Assembly: GCF_014138285.1 (NCBI RefSeq)
Contig: NZ_JACGXN010000009.1
Coordinates: 62,001-126,000 of the forward strand
Source: Phyllobacterium myrsinacearum
GTDB taxonomy: Bacteria > Pseudomonadota > Alphaproteobacteria > Rhizobiales > Rhizobiaceae
Reading direction: 5' to 3'
Length of the DNA stretch: 64,000 nucleotides
Below are positions 53,618 to 62,747 of this stretch, piece after piece. The translations under genes were made by a program, and so were the position numbers. The notes beneath the pieces are model-generated. The model had not been told where the DNA came from, ran no database searches, and saw only the letters and a program-made list of their open reading frames with translations. Numbering within the stretch: position 1 is the stretch's first letter; each line of letters begins with the position of its first letter.

Positions 53618-54826
53618 TTAAGCCAATTCGGGCGTGTGGTCAAACAAGCGACGATGCTCGCGCACAGCATACGTATCGGTCATCCCGGCAAGAAAATCGG
53701 CAACAAGCCGCGCACGCGCGGCCAAATCGTCCTGTTTTTGCCCATCCCGCCAGCCTTCCGGCATCGTCTGCTCATCGGCCATATAGGCATCGAACAGATC
53801 TCTCACGATTTTGTCAGCGGATTTTCTGATACGGATGACGCTCTCGTGAAAATAGAGATTCTTGTAGAGAAATGACTTGAGCAGCTTTTCCTTCGCGCGC
53901 ATGGCGTCGGAAAACCCGATCAGCATGCGACCAGCGTTGTGAATATCATCCACGGATAGCGGTTGAAGTGCGTCCAGATTCATCTGCGCCGTCGCGATAA
54001 CATCCTCGACCATGATTGTGATCTGTCGCCTGACGATCTCGTGCGATGTGCGGACATCATCCAGAACAGGATACTTCTCTCTCACAGCGCGCAGGATGTC
54101 ACCGGTCAGTGCCACATCCTCCAGTGCATCCAGCGACAGAAGCCCCGAGCGCAAGCCATCATCAATATCATGCGCGTTATAGGCAATATCATCCGCAATA
54201 GCTGCGCACTGTGCCTCAAGCGAAGCAAAGCGGCCGAGTTCGAGATCGTATTGGCTGTTATATTCCAAAATAGCCGCAGGTACAGGATGCTTCAGCCCCT
54301 GGCCATCCGGCCCCGTCAGCGGGCCGTTATGCTTCACCAGCCCCTCCAGTGTCTCCCACGTCAGGTTCAGCCCATCGAATTCTGCGTAACGCTTTTCAAG
54401 ATTGGTCACGATACGCAATGACTGGGCATTGTGGTCAAAACCGCCAAAATCCTTCATACGTTCATTCAGGGCGTCCTCGCCCGTATGACCGAACGGCGTA
54501 TGACCGAAATCGTGGACCAGAGCGATGGCTTCCGCCAGATCTTCATCCAGCCGCATGGAGCGGGCCAAGGCGCGGGCAATCTGGGCCACTTCAATCGTAT
54601 GGGTCAGTCGGGTACGATAATGATCGCCCTCGTGCGCGATGAAGACCTGCGTCTTGTGTTTAAGACGCCGGAAGGCCGTGGAATGGATAATCCGGTCGCG
54701 GTCGCGCTGAAAAACCGTGCGCGTCGGACTCTCGCTTTCCGGAACAAGCCGTCCACGACTACGCTGCGGATCGCAGGCATAGGGTGCCCTCTCCCTGTAT
54801 CCGAAGCCAATTCCCTGCATCGACAT
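53618..54826 (-). CDS. dgt: Deoxyguanosinetriphosphate triphosphohydrolase-like protein
   Basis: These HD enzymes split dNTPs into nucleosides and triphosphate. The HD residues are clear: H76 ([14 protein letters not shown]), H105-D106 ([15 protein letters not shown]), H109 and H114, with a later D in [23 protein letters not shown] is also conserved. I start at the ATG at 54826 (402 aa) because the [18 protein letters not shown]-terminus fits the family; an upstream start adds ten residues. It is the first gene of the argS-NlpD block and is divergent from the ErpA-type gene. Confidence 0.93.
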   Translation of the reverse strand: MSMQGIGFGYRERAPYACDPQRSRGRLVPESESPTRTVFQRDRDRIIHSTAFRRLKHKTQVFIAHEGDHYRTRLTHTIEVAQIARALARSMRLDEDLAEAIALVHDFGHTPFGHTGEDALNERMKDFGGFDHNAQSLRIVTNLEKRYAEFDGLNLTWETLEGLVKHNGPLTGPDGQGLKHPVPAAILEYNSQYDLELGRFASLEAQCAAIADDIAYNAHDIDDGLRSGLLSLDALEDVALTGDILRAVREKYPVLDDVRTSHEIVRRQITIMVEDVIATAQMNLDALQPLSVDDIHNAGRMLIGFSDAMRAKEKLLKSFLYKNLYFHESVIRIRKSADKIVRDLFDAYMADEQTMPEGWRDGQKQDDLAARARLVADFLAGMTDTYAVREHRRLFDHTPELA

Positions 54827-54985
54827 GATTGAATTGAGTGCCTTTCCACTTTGCAACCGCTCTGGTCGTTGACTTCGCGGTCGCCAATTCTTAGCTATGG
54901 TGTATGATGAATGGCAAGATGTGACATGACAATGTCAACTTGAGCCGGAGCGCGGCGAACTTGTTCGCATTTGGAGCGTGAAGAA

Positions 54986-55321
54986 ATGAGTGATGCAATG
55001 AATGTTTCCGTATCCGATGCCGCTGCAAAGCGCATTTCGGCAATTCTGAAATCCGACCCGGACAAGACTGCGCTGCGCATTTCTGTCGAGGGTGGTGGCT
55101 GCTCGGGCTTTTCCTACAAGTATGATCTCGTTGATGCACAGGACGCCGACGATATCGTCATAGAGAAGCTGGGTGCAAAGGTTCTGATTGATTCAATATC
55201 ACTTCCGTACATCGGCGGCTCCGAAATCGATTTTATCGACGATCTGATGGGGCAGTCCTTCCAGATCCGCAATCCCAACGCGACCTCGTCCTGCGGTTGC
55301 GGAACCAGTTTTTCCGTCTGA
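54986..55321 (+). CDS. erpA: HesB/IscA-type iron-sulfur carrier (ErpA-like)
   Basis: These A-type carriers deliver [Fe-S] clusters to apoproteins. The three cluster-binding cysteines are C39 (GGGCSGF) and C103, C105 (SSCGCG), with normal spacing. The 111 aa length fits. Domain architecture alone does not separate ErpA from IscA; I lean to ErpA because rhizobia usually carry this form near dgt and xth. The ATG at 54986 has GAAGAA upstream. A strong terminator follows. Confidence 0.85.
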   Translation: MSDAMNVSVSDAAAKRISAILKSDPDKTALRISVEGGGCSGFSYKYDLVDAQDADDIVIEKLGAKVLIDSISLPYIGGSEIDFIDDLMGQSFQIRNPNATSSCGCGTSFSV

Positions 55322-55342
55322 CCTGCCGATTTAATGTTGTGC

Positions 55343-55369
55343 AAAAGCCGCCTCCCGGGCGGCTTTTTG
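55343..55369 (+). terminator. Intrinsic terminator of the ErpA-type gene
   Basis: AAAAGCCGCC (55343-55352) pairs with GGCGGCTTTT (55358-55367), and the T-run continues to 55368. It lies 22 bp past the stop. Confidence 0.88.
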
Positions 55370-55556
55370 TTTGCAGGCGAGTCTTCAGTGGATTTTGCCC
55401 ATGGCATCACCTGTCAGGAACATGTGCAGCGTGGTTTTGATTGCCGCCTCACCGCTTGACCCGCTGCCTGAGGCGCGCGTATCGTTCCGCCCATGATCGG
55501 TAGAGATTGATATCGATTTTCGCGCAATCAAAAACTCAGCAAAGTCGTTGTTTCCC

Positions 55557-56336
55557 ATGAAAATTGTTACCTGGAACATCAATGGTGTGAAAGCGCGGAT
55601 CGAAGTCCTGACGGCGTGGTTGCAGGAGTCAAATCCGGACATCGTCTGCCTGCAGGAAATCAAATCTGTCGACGAGCTGTTCCCGCGGGCCGAGATAGAA
55701 GCACTGGGCTATCACATCGAAACCCACGGCCAGAAAGGCTTCAACGGTGTAGCCATTTTGTCGAAGAAGACGCCTGACGAGGTCACGCGCGGTCTGCCCG
55801 GCGAAGATACCGACGAACAGTCCCGTTTCATCGAAGCGGTATTCTCGACGGAAACAGGCGCTATCCGTGTTGTTTCGCTCTATCTGCCCAACGGCAATCC
55901 CATCGATACGGAGAAATTTCCTTACAAGTTGCGCTGGATGGAACGCCTGGAGCGTTGGGCAGAAAGCCGGCTCGCGCTGGAAGAACCGCTGGTGCTTGCC
56001 GGCGATTATAATGTCATTGCGGAGCCGAAGGATGCCAAGCACCCGGAAGCATGGGTGAATGATGCGCTTTTTCAGCCGGAAACACGCCAGGCTTTTCGTC
56101 GCCTTGAAAATCTCGGCTTTACGGATGCCGTGCGTTCCGTAACCGATGCGGCGGGAATCTATACCTTCTGGGATTATCAGGCTGGCGCATGGCAAAAGAA
56201 CAATGGCATCCGCATCGATCACCTCATGCTCTCGCCGGAAGCGGCCAACAGACTTGAATCTGCGAGCATCGAGAAACATGTCCGCGCCTGGGAAAAACCC
56301 TCGGATCACGTGCCCGTTGCAATTTCCATAGTCTGA
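55557..56336 (+). CDS. xth: Exodeoxyribonuclease III
   Basis: Xth repairs abasic sites and trims 3' ends. The 259 aa protein has N7 (WNINGVKARI), E34 (CLQEIKS), GFNGVAIL, LVLAGDYNVI and the catalytic H251 (SDHVPV), all of the exonuclease III/APE1 family. I use the ATG at 55557 because MKIVTWNIN is the usual start; a TTG three codons upstream is in frame. The 187-bp spacer before it holds no convincing gene. It converges on exoR. Confidence 0.95.
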   Translation: MKIVTWNINGVKARIEVLTAWLQESNPDIVCLQEIKSVDELFPRAEIEALGYHIETHGQKGFNGVAILSKKTPDEVTRGLPGEDTDEQSRFIEAVFSTETGAIRVVSLYLPNGNPIDTEKFPYKLRWMERLERWAESRLALEEPLVLAGDYNVIAEPKDAKHPEAWVNDALFQPETRQAFRRLENLGFTDAVRSVTDAAGIYTFWDYQAGAWQKNNGIRIDHLMLSPEAANRLESASIEKHVRAWEKPSDHVPVAISIV

Positions 56337-56376
56337 TTAGGTGCCGCTTTACGCAGGCAGGATCGAGCCAGGCGCT

Positions 56377-57171
56377 TCAGAAATCGCCTGTTTTGATGAT
56401 GTCTTCGGCAAGGACAATCGCCGTACGCCGGTCCGCCTCATCAGCAATGGAAAATGCCTGTTCCTGAATATCGCCGATCCAGACACGATCCTGTTTGGAC
56501 GCACGCTCAAAAGCGGCTGTCATCATGGCCAAGCCACGCACCGTCTTGCCAGCCTGAAACAGGAGGTTGCCGAGCATGGCTTGTGCCCCTGCATGGCCTT
56601 TCTGGGCCGAAAGACGGAACCACCGCGCCGCCTGATTTGGATTGGGTTGACCGCCCTCGCCCTTCATCAGCATCTTGCCGAGTTCAAACTGGGCATCGGA
56701 GTCACCGAAATTCGATGCAGCCTGCAGATAAAGGTCGCGCGCAGCACCCGGATTGGAGCGGATAGGAGAATTCGGAATGCCGCGCTTTACATATCCGGCG
56801 AGCGCAACAAGGGCATCGGCGACGTAGCTTTCATTTTCAGTGCCCTGCTCAGCACCTTCATGCACCACCTGCTCGAACATCTTGTAGGCTTCGTAGTCAT
56901 CTTCCTTGACGCCATCACCTTCCGCATACATGCGGCCGAGTTTCCAGTTTGCGCCCTGATGCCCCTTTTCCGCAGCAAACCGCAATGCTTTGACCGCTTC
57001 ATCCTTGTGGCCGTTCTTGTAAGCAGAAAAACCAAACTTGAAGAGATCGAACGGACTCGAATCCTGGTTCATCTCATTGCTTGTATCGAAAGCATGACAA
57101 GGCAGGGTCATGGCGCTCAATGCAAGGCCAATCCCGAACATCGGGGCTGCGAAGCGATCAATGATGAACAT
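56377..57171 (-). CDS. exoR: ExoR-type periplasmic Sel1-repeat regulator
   Basis: I recognise this as ExoR, the periplasmic inhibitor that holds the ChvG/ChvI (ExoS/ChvI) two-component system off and so represses succinoglycan and activates motility in rhizobia. The 264 aa protein has a signal peptide ending CHA-F (about residue 27), then FGFSAYKNGHKDEAVKALRF, GANWKLGRMYAEGDGV, AQFELGKMLMKGEGG and later Sel1-like helical pairs. It is cut by periplasmic proteases when the signal is relieved. I use the ATG at 57171 (GGGAAG upstream); an earlier in-frame start adds 19 residues without a signal. It converges on xth. Confidence 0.9.
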   Translation of the reverse strand: MFIIDRFAAPMFGIGLALSAMTLPCHAFDTSNEMNQDSSPFDLFKFGFSAYKNGHKDEAVKALRFAAEKGHQGANWKLGRMYAEGDGVKEDDYEAYKMFEQVVHEGAEQGTENESYVADALVALAGYVKRGIPNSPIRSNPGAARDLYLQAASNFGDSDAQFELGKMLMKGEGGQPNPNQAARWFRLSAQKGHAGAQAMLGNLLFQAGKTVRGLAMMTAAFERASKQDRVWIGDIQEQAFSIADEADRRTAIVLAEDIIKTGDF

Positions 57172-57735
57172 GACAGTGCACTTCCCTTGCCCGGAACGCA
57201 TGCGTCGCGGCATTACCGCGCTCAACACAAATCGTCTGGACCTGATTTACGGCACCGCTCGCTGCTGCGCGGCTTGCCATCCAATTTTTACCGGTCAACG
57301 CCTTTTGCGCCGCCAGTCTCGTTGTTGAGAAATATCGCACGGCATTCCAGCATTCATTTGACCGCATTCCGGCAATAGTACGGCCGGATTTCGATGAATC
57401 TGGTGTACCTGAAAGTGTGGAATCGCACAGGGAGCGCGTCAGTTCCGACATCGCGTAACGGCCATCTCGATAAGCCAGTAAGATCGGTGTTGCGTCCATC
57501 ATTGCCCCGTGCGGGATATCGGCACCATTGCACGACATCTCTTCAACCATTTACCGGTCGCCGCCCTATCGAGGTGCTCCGGGTTTGTGGCGCAAAATGG
57601 GCAAAATTGCCCCTTACCTCCGCCCCGCAAATCATCGCTTAGAAGTGTTGCTGAATCGTCACAAAACGTAATGGAGAAATTCTTACTTTCGCAGAACCAG
57701 CATTGCACTGCACAACAAAGCGCGGTCAAAATACT
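57172..57735. other. Spacer between exoR and the FadL-type gene
   Basis: This 564-bp spacer carries no ORF that I can support; candidates lack ribosome sites and family features. The exoR promoter must lie in its left part, but no clear -35/-10 pair was found. At 57590-57615 the bases GGCGCAAAATGGGCAAAATTGCC look like a weak imperfect stem. The right end is the fadL terminator. Confidence 0.55.
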
Positions 57736-57765
57736 AAAAAGCCCGGTACGAATACCGGGCTTTTC
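57736..57765 (-). terminator. Intrinsic terminator of the FadL-type gene
   Basis: AAAAGCCCGGTA (57737-57748) and TACCGGGCTTTT (57753-57764) form a perfect 12-bp stem. On the minus strand the loop is TTCG, a hyperstable tetraloop, and TTTTTAGT follows. It is 19 bp past the stop. Confidence 0.9.
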
Positions 57766-57783
57766 TGTTCAAAGTTGTATGGA

Positions 57784-59037
57784 TCAGAACTTCAACTTGC
57801 CTGAAAGAGAGACGGCAGTGACGAGATCGTCGCCGAAGTCATAGGTGGCATCCGTTCCGCATTTCTTCGCTGCATTCGGGCAGGCCGTCGGTCCGTAAGA
57901 ACCCGATGTCAGCATGCCGATTGCACCACCAAGACGAATTTCAACATTCTTGTTGGGCGAATATGCAACACCACCGGACAGCAGGTATGTATCTGTCTGG
58001 GTTGTCAGGCCGGTCGACGTGCCACGATCCCAGCTAACCTGCAGCTGACCGCTCCACTGATCATTGAACTTGTGACCAACGCCGCCTGTTACCGTCCAGC
58101 CGTCCTGGAACATCAGATCAAGCGAAGTGGCGCGTGCTGGAGAAGCCGGGCCGCAAGCAATCTTGCCCTGTGTAGCCGTGGGGCAGAACGCGATCACGTT
58201 GAGAACGCTCCAATCGACCCACTTGACGGAGCCATAAGCCAGCCAGCCGGGAGCAAAACCGCTTTGCAGCTTGAATTCAACCGACTGCGGCATCGTCGCT
58301 GTGCCATAGACGTCGGTAATTCTGCCACCGATGCCGGGAGCCAAAGGCGACTGCGTAAGATCGAGTGTTCCTGTTACGGTGCCCAGATCAACTTCGGAGT
58401 TATAGATCAGGCTAGCGCGCAGCGCGATTTCAGGAATTTCGTAGGCAGCACCGATGCGCCAGCCAACACCATTGCCCTCAAGATCAAGACGACCTGTACC
58501 ATCGAAACGGCCGGGGAAACCAGGATGAACCTGACGTTCTTTGAAACCGGACACTTCCTGATAGGAAACGCCGCCGATGATCCGGAAATCACCCTTTTCG
58601 CCAACATTGAACTTGTAGGAGCAGGTCAGGCCCCAATCTTCACTCTTGACCTTGGTTTCGATGTTCTGGTTGACGCCGGCCCAATTGTTGCCGGGCTTGG
58701 TATGAACGCCCCATGGCTGGCTGTAGGTGCCAAGGCAATCGAGATCAGGGGTGATGCCGACTTTGGCGCCAAACTTGTAAACGGAATAGTCCGGCGTTTC
58801 GCTTGCTGTCGACTTCTTGTTGTTGTTGTTGCCGTCGCGTGGATCGGTATCCTTGGCATTCTTGATCTTGCGATCGGGCATAACGTAGATCACGCCACCT
58901 TCGGTCGCAAAGCGCTCTTCACTGAAGAGAAGATCCCAGTTGTAGCCGCCGCGCTCAAGGCCACCCGCCTGAGCTGCAGTCGCAACACCCGTCAAAAGCA
59001 GCGCGCCGCCGATGATTGTGGAAATAGTCTTAGTCAT
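57784..59037 (-). CDS. OmpP1/FadL-family outer-membrane porin
   Basis: The 417 aa protein is an outer-membrane beta-barrel of the family that takes up long-chain fatty acids or aromatic hydrocarbons. A signal peptide ends at AQA-G. Alternating beta strands fill the body, and the C-terminus is GKLKF, with the terminal aromatic required by the BAM machinery. Segments such as PQSVEFKLQSGFAPGWLAYG match the family. The cysteines CGTD and ACPNAAKKC lie in a loop. The ATG has GGAGGA upstream. A 27-bp palindrome lies 55 bp before it. Confidence 0.87.
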   Translation of the reverse strand: MTKTISTIIGGALLLTGVATAAQAGGLERGGYNWDLLFSEERFATEGGVIYVMPDRKIKNAKDTDPRDGNNNNKKSTASETPDYSVYKFGAKVGITPDLDCLGTYSQPWGVHTKPGNNWAGVNQNIETKVKSEDWGLTCSYKFNVGEKGDFRIIGGVSYQEVSGFKERQVHPGFPGRFDGTGRLDLEGNGVGWRIGAAYEIPEIALRASLIYNSEVDLGTVTGTLDLTQSPLAPGIGGRITDVYGTATMPQSVEFKLQSGFAPGWLAYGSVKWVDWSVLNVIAFCPTATQGKIACGPASPARATSLDLMFQDGWTVTGGVGHKFNDQWSGQLQVSWDRGTSTGLTTQTDTYLLSGGVAYSPNKNVEIRLGGAIGMLTSGSYGPTACPNAAKKCGTDATYDFGDDLVTAVSLSGKLKF

Positions 59038-59092
59038 TAAGTCCTCCCCGAGACCTGGAAACCCCTGAACACGCGATCACAGTTCAGCAAAA

Positions 59093-59119
59093 TTGTTACC
59101 AATACGTAATAGGTAACAA
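59093..59119. promoter_or_regulatory. Perfect 8-bp inverted repeat upstream of the FadL-type gene
   Basis: TTGTTACC (59093-59100) and GGTAACAA (59112-59119) are perfect arms around 11 bp, whose centre ATACGTAAT is itself nearly palindromic. It lies 55-82 bp before the porin ATG, where a repressor would overlap the promoter. The rest of the 59038-59434 spacer shows only the hairpin at 59354-59385. Confidence 0.5.
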
Positions 59120-59353
59120 AGCGCGAGAATCGTGCAACTTGTTTGCAGCGGGCATTTTCCGGAGCTTCGAGGCACGAAATTCCAAAATGGGGAACTTTCG
59201 CGTTTTTTCCCTCAAACTTTTCTGATTTTTACAGTGCACGAGCACTCGATGAGGCCAGAAACGGCCTATTTTCAGCCAAAAAGCGTCAATGTTGCTCAAA
59301 TGCAACGGCGTCTAAAAATGACCGAATTGAGGCGGATAACTGTCGAAAGTAGG

Positions 59354-59385
59354 GTGCGCTCCCCATTCATTCAAGGGGAGCACAC
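59354..59385 (-). terminator. Possible terminator after valS
   Basis: GTGCGCTCCCC (59354-59364) pairs with GGGGAGCACAC (59375-59385), with one mismatch and a 10-nt loop. It is about 50 bp past the valS stop. No T-run follows on the minus strand, so termination is uncertain. Confidence 0.45.
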
Positions 59386-59434
59386 ATTAAATCAATCAAA
59401 TTGAGAATCAATTAGCCCAAAATGATTAGTTTGA

Positions 59435-62221
59435 TCACCCGGCCTCGCTCACGCGGCGAATGGCGATTTCGATCTTTTCGATCGATGCCTGGAGTTCGAC
59501 AAGGCGTTCGCGTTCCGCCTCGACAATCTCAGGTTTGGCATTGGCAACGAACTTCTCATTGCCGAGTTTCTTTTCAATCTTGCCAATGTCCTCGTTGATC
59601 TTCCCGGCTTCCTTGCCAAGACGAGCCACCTCAGCTTTCACGTCGATCAGGCTGCCCAGCGGCAGGCAGGCAGTTGCTTCGCCAATAACAAACTGCGCCG
59701 AACCCTTGGGCGCTTCGTCAGCCAGATCAATCGTTTCAACACGGGCACGCCATTTGATTGAGGCTTCATGGCGTACCAGCCGCTCCTTGGTCGCCTCGCT
59801 TGCGCCGACAACGACGAGTGGTGCGGTCGCGGAGGCCGGAACATTCATTTCCGCGCGGACGGAACGGATTCCGGTCACCAGATCAATCAGCCAATTGATA
59901 TCTGCAGCGGCTTCCCCATCCAGGAAATCCGGCGCGGGCCAGCCTGCATGGCAAAGCAAAGTTTCACGCACCTGCCCCTCGCCGGCCGTGTGGGCCCAAA
60001 GCTCTTCGGTCATGAACGGCATGAATGGATGCAGCAGCTTGTAGATTTCATCCAGAACATAGGCAGCGCAGGCCTGGGCTTCCGCCTTGGCGTCCGCATC
60101 GTCGCCATTGAACACCGGCTTCAGCAATTCAATGTACCAATCGCAGAACTGGTTCCAGACGAAACGATAGGCAGCGCCGGCAGCTTCATTGAAGCGATAG
60201 TTCGTAATGCCGTCGGTAACGTCCCGCACTGCATTGGTGAGTTCTGTCAAAATCCAGCGGTTAACAGCCAGCTTGGTGTTTTCCGGACGGAACGATGCGT
60301 TGTGCGCAACACCGTTCATCTCGGCAAAGCGGGTAGAATTCCATAGCTTCGTACCAAAATTCCGGTACCCGGCAATGCGTGCTGGATCGAGCTTAACATC
60401 ACGTCCCTGCGCCGCCATGATGGCGAGCGTGAAGCGCAGGGCATCTGCGCCATACTCGTCAATCAATTCGATCGGATCGATGACGTTGCCCAATGATTTT
60501 GACATCTTGGCGCCATTCTTGTCACGAACGAGCGCATGCAGATAAACGGTATGGAACGGCTCTTCATTCATGAAGTGCAGCCCCATCATCATCATCCGGG
60601 CGACCCAGAAGAAGATAATGTCAAAACCGGTGACCAGCACGTCGGTCTGATAATAAGTGGCGAGCTCCGGTGTCTTGTCCGGCCAGCCTAGCGTCGAGAA
60701 TGGCCATAGCGCTGACGAGAACCACGTATCGAGCACATCCTCGTCGCGTGTGAGGATTTCGCCAGGTTTCAGATTCTCCAGCAGACCCTGAACATGAGCT
60801 TTCATCGGCCCCTCATGCGCCAGATAATGCTGAACCGCAGCGCTGAGTGCCTCCTCTTCGGTCTTCTCGACGAAAACCTGACCATCGGGACCATACCACG
60901 CCGGAATCTGATGTCCCCACCAAAGCTGGCGCGAAATCGTCCAGGGCTGGATATTCTCCATCCATTCGAAATAGGTCTTTTCCCAATTTTTCGGAACGAT
61001 GTTTGTACGGCCCTCACGGACGCTGGCAATCGCCGGCTTTGCGAGTTCACCTGCATTTACGTACCACTGATCGGTGAGATAAGGCTCAATCGGTACGCCT
61101 CCGCGATCCCCGTGCGGAACCATATGCGTGTGATCGTCGATTTTTTCGAGATAACCGCCTTCTTCCATCATGCCGACGATCAGCTTACGGGCGGCAAAAC
61201 GGTCCTTGCCATCCAGCGCGTGCACCAGTTGATCAAGATGACTCGATTTCTCCAAACCTTCGAAGAACTCATTGTTTTCCTTGAGATAGATCGAGGCATC
61301 CGTATTCAGAATATTGATCTGGCGCAGATTGTTGCGTTTGCCAACTTCCGCATCATTGAAATCATGCGCGGGTGTAATTTTTACTGCACCCGATCCGGCT
61401 TCGGGATCGGCGTAATTATCTGCAACAATAGGAATCAACCGGCCAACAAGAGGCAGAACAACATTGCTGTCGAGAACAGCATGATAGCGCTCGTCTTTGG
61501 GATTGACGGCAACACCCGTATCGCCAAGCATGGTTTCGGGGCGCGTTGTGGCAACAACGATATAAGTGTGCGGATTCTCCGGATCAAAAGCGATGTTTTC
61601 GAGTGGATATCGAAAATGCCAGAGATGACCTTTGACTTCACGCTGCTCGACTTCGATGTCGGAAATCGTTGTCAGCAGCTTTGGATCCCAATTAACGAGG
61701 CGCTTGTCCTTGTAGATCAGCCCCTCCTTGTAGAGGGTCACAAAAACCTCAAGAACCGCCCTGGAGAGCCCCTCGTCCATCGTGAAGCGTTCGCGTGACC
61801 AATCACAGGATGCGCCGAGGCGCTTGAGCTGCCCCGCGATGATGCCGCCAGACTCGGATTTCCATTCCCAGACGCGCTCGACGAACTTCTCGCGTCCCAT
61901 GGCGCGGCGTCCCGGCTGCTGGCGCTCCATCAGCTGGCGCTCCACCACCATCTGCGTTGCAATGCCCGCATGGTCCATACCTGGCTGCCACAGCACGTTC
62001 TTGCCGCGCATGCGCTCGAAGCGCACAAGAATGTCCTGGATCGTATTGTTCAGCGCATGGCCCATGTGCAGCGAGCCGGTCACATTGGGCGGAGGAATGA
62101 CGATAGCAAAAGGATCAGCGCCGGGCTTTGATCCGGCTCCAGCCTTGAATGCACCGGCTTCGTCCCAGCGTTCTGCGATCTTCGGCTCTATGGCCGCGGC
62201 GTCATAGGTCTTCTCAAGCAT
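59435..62221 (-). CDS. valS: Valine-tRNA ligase
   Basis: This class I synthetase charges tRNA-Val and edits mischarged threonine. HMGH (52-55) in PPPNVTGSLHMGHALN and KMSKS near residue 570 (GAKMSKSLGN) are intact. The CP1 editing domain, the anticodon domain and the C-terminal coiled coil (EVARLGKEAGKINEDIGKIEKKL) are all present. The 928 aa length is normal. It is divergent from a small lipoprotein gene. Confidence 0.97.
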   Translation of the reverse strand: MLEKTYDAAAIEPKIAERWDEAGAFKAGAGSKPGADPFAIVIPPPNVTGSLHMGHALNNTIQDILVRFERMRGKNVLWQPGMDHAGIATQMVVERQLMERQQPGRRAMGREKFVERVWEWKSESGGIIAGQLKRLGASCDWSRERFTMDEGLSRAVLEVFVTLYKEGLIYKDKRLVNWDPKLLTTISDIEVEQREVKGHLWHFRYPLENIAFDPENPHTYIVVATTRPETMLGDTGVAVNPKDERYHAVLDSNVVLPLVGRLIPIVADNYADPEAGSGAVKITPAHDFNDAEVGKRNNLRQINILNTDASIYLKENNEFFEGLEKSSHLDQLVHALDGKDRFAARKLIVGMMEEGGYLEKIDDHTHMVPHGDRGGVPIEPYLTDQWYVNAGELAKPAIASVREGRTNIVPKNWEKTYFEWMENIQPWTISRQLWWGHQIPAWYGPDGQVFVEKTEEEALSAAVQHYLAHEGPMKAHVQGLLENLKPGEILTRDEDVLDTWFSSALWPFSTLGWPDKTPELATYYQTDVLVTGFDIIFFWVARMMMMGLHFMNEEPFHTVYLHALVRDKNGAKMSKSLGNVIDPIELIDEYGADALRFTLAIMAAQGRDVKLDPARIAGYRNFGTKLWNSTRFAEMNGVAHNASFRPENTKLAVNRWILTELTNAVRDVTDGITNYRFNEAAGAAYRFVWNQFCDWYIELLKPVFNGDDADAKAEAQACAAYVLDEIYKLLHPFMPFMTEELWAHTAGEGQVRETLLCHAGWPAPDFLDGEAAADINWLIDLVTGIRSVRAEMNVPASATAPLVVVGASEATKERLVRHEASIKWRARVETIDLADEAPKGSAQFVIGEATACLPLGSLIDVKAEVARLGKEAGKINEDIGKIEKKLGNEKFVANAKPEIVEAERERLVELQASIEKIEIAIRRVSEAG

Positions 62222-62321
62222 GCGAATAGTCCGTCATTTTTGCGGAAAAGGATTAGCTACGGTGTAAACCGAATGGCTCGGCATAAGTCAATGATGACTT
62301 GGCGAACGTCAACGGTGTGAT

Positions 62322-62349
62322 CTTGACTTAAAAGATGGAGGAACTATCG
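62322..62349 (+). promoter_or_regulatory. Candidate promoter of the small lipoprotein gene
   Basis: CTTGAC (62322-62327) and CTATCG (62344-62349) are separated by 16 bp, close to the alphaproteobacterial consensus CTTGAC-N17-CTATAT. It lies about 40 bp upstream of the ATG at 62390. Confidence 0.5.
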
Positions 62350-62389
62350 AATAAGTGTCGCGCATTGCTGACTATTTTGGGGGAATGGC

Positions 62390-62731
62390 ATGAAATTCCA
62401 TAGGCTTATTGCAGCGGGCGCTGCTGCAACAATTTTGGCTGGATGCGGTGTATCCGAGGGAAGATACAAGGAAGTACAGGGGCAGTTGGCGAAACCGGAG
62501 AAACAAAAGATCGAGGTGGGCAACTGTACGATCATGTTCGGTAATCAGTCAGCAAAAATGCGCCAGAACATGGCCGTCCTAGCCGGAACCAGTGTCGCTG
62601 TCATGCCTACCGTCATTTGCAAGCGCATCATACAGGGTGTTGCAAGCGGAAAGCTTACTCGTGAAGATATCAATTCAGTGACGAACGGCGTCATGACCCC
62701 GAACGCGCTCAAAATCATTCAGGGACGATAA
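62390..62731 (+). CDS. Small lipoprotein, function unknown
   Basis: The 113 aa product has a lipoprotein signal ending LAGC with C19 lipidated. The mature part is short (VSEGRYKEVQGQLAKPEKQ) and contains two further cysteines (NCTI and VICK) that could form a disulfide. The ribosome site GGGGGAAT is good, and a plausible promoter precedes it. It is divergent from valS and converges on popZ with 16 bp between the stops. No named family is recognised. Confidence 0.68.
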   Translation: MKFHRLIAAGAAATILAGCGVSEGRYKEVQGQLAKPEKQKIEVGNCTIMFGNQSAKMRQNMAVLAGTSVAVMPTVICKRIIQGVASGKLTREDINSVTNGVMTPNALKIIQGR

Positions 62732-62747
62732 GTTTCGCAGCCTGATA

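Noticed and set aside
55385-55555. Possible 56-codon minus-strand gene between the ErpA-type gene and xth
   Set aside because: It starts with an ATG overlapping the xth start, but has no clear ribosome site, no signal and no family; chance cannot be excluded.
56341-57378. 345-codon plus-strand ORF opposite exoR
   Set aside because: exoR matches a known family on the other strand; this frame has no domain or ribosome site.
58072-59040. 322-codon plus-strand ORF opposite the FadL-type gene
   Set aside because: Antisense shadow of a beta-barrel gene whose signal peptide and terminal Phe are intact.
60794-61798. 334-codon plus-strand ORF inside valS
   Set aside because: Antisense to a clear synthetase gene, without any conserved feature.
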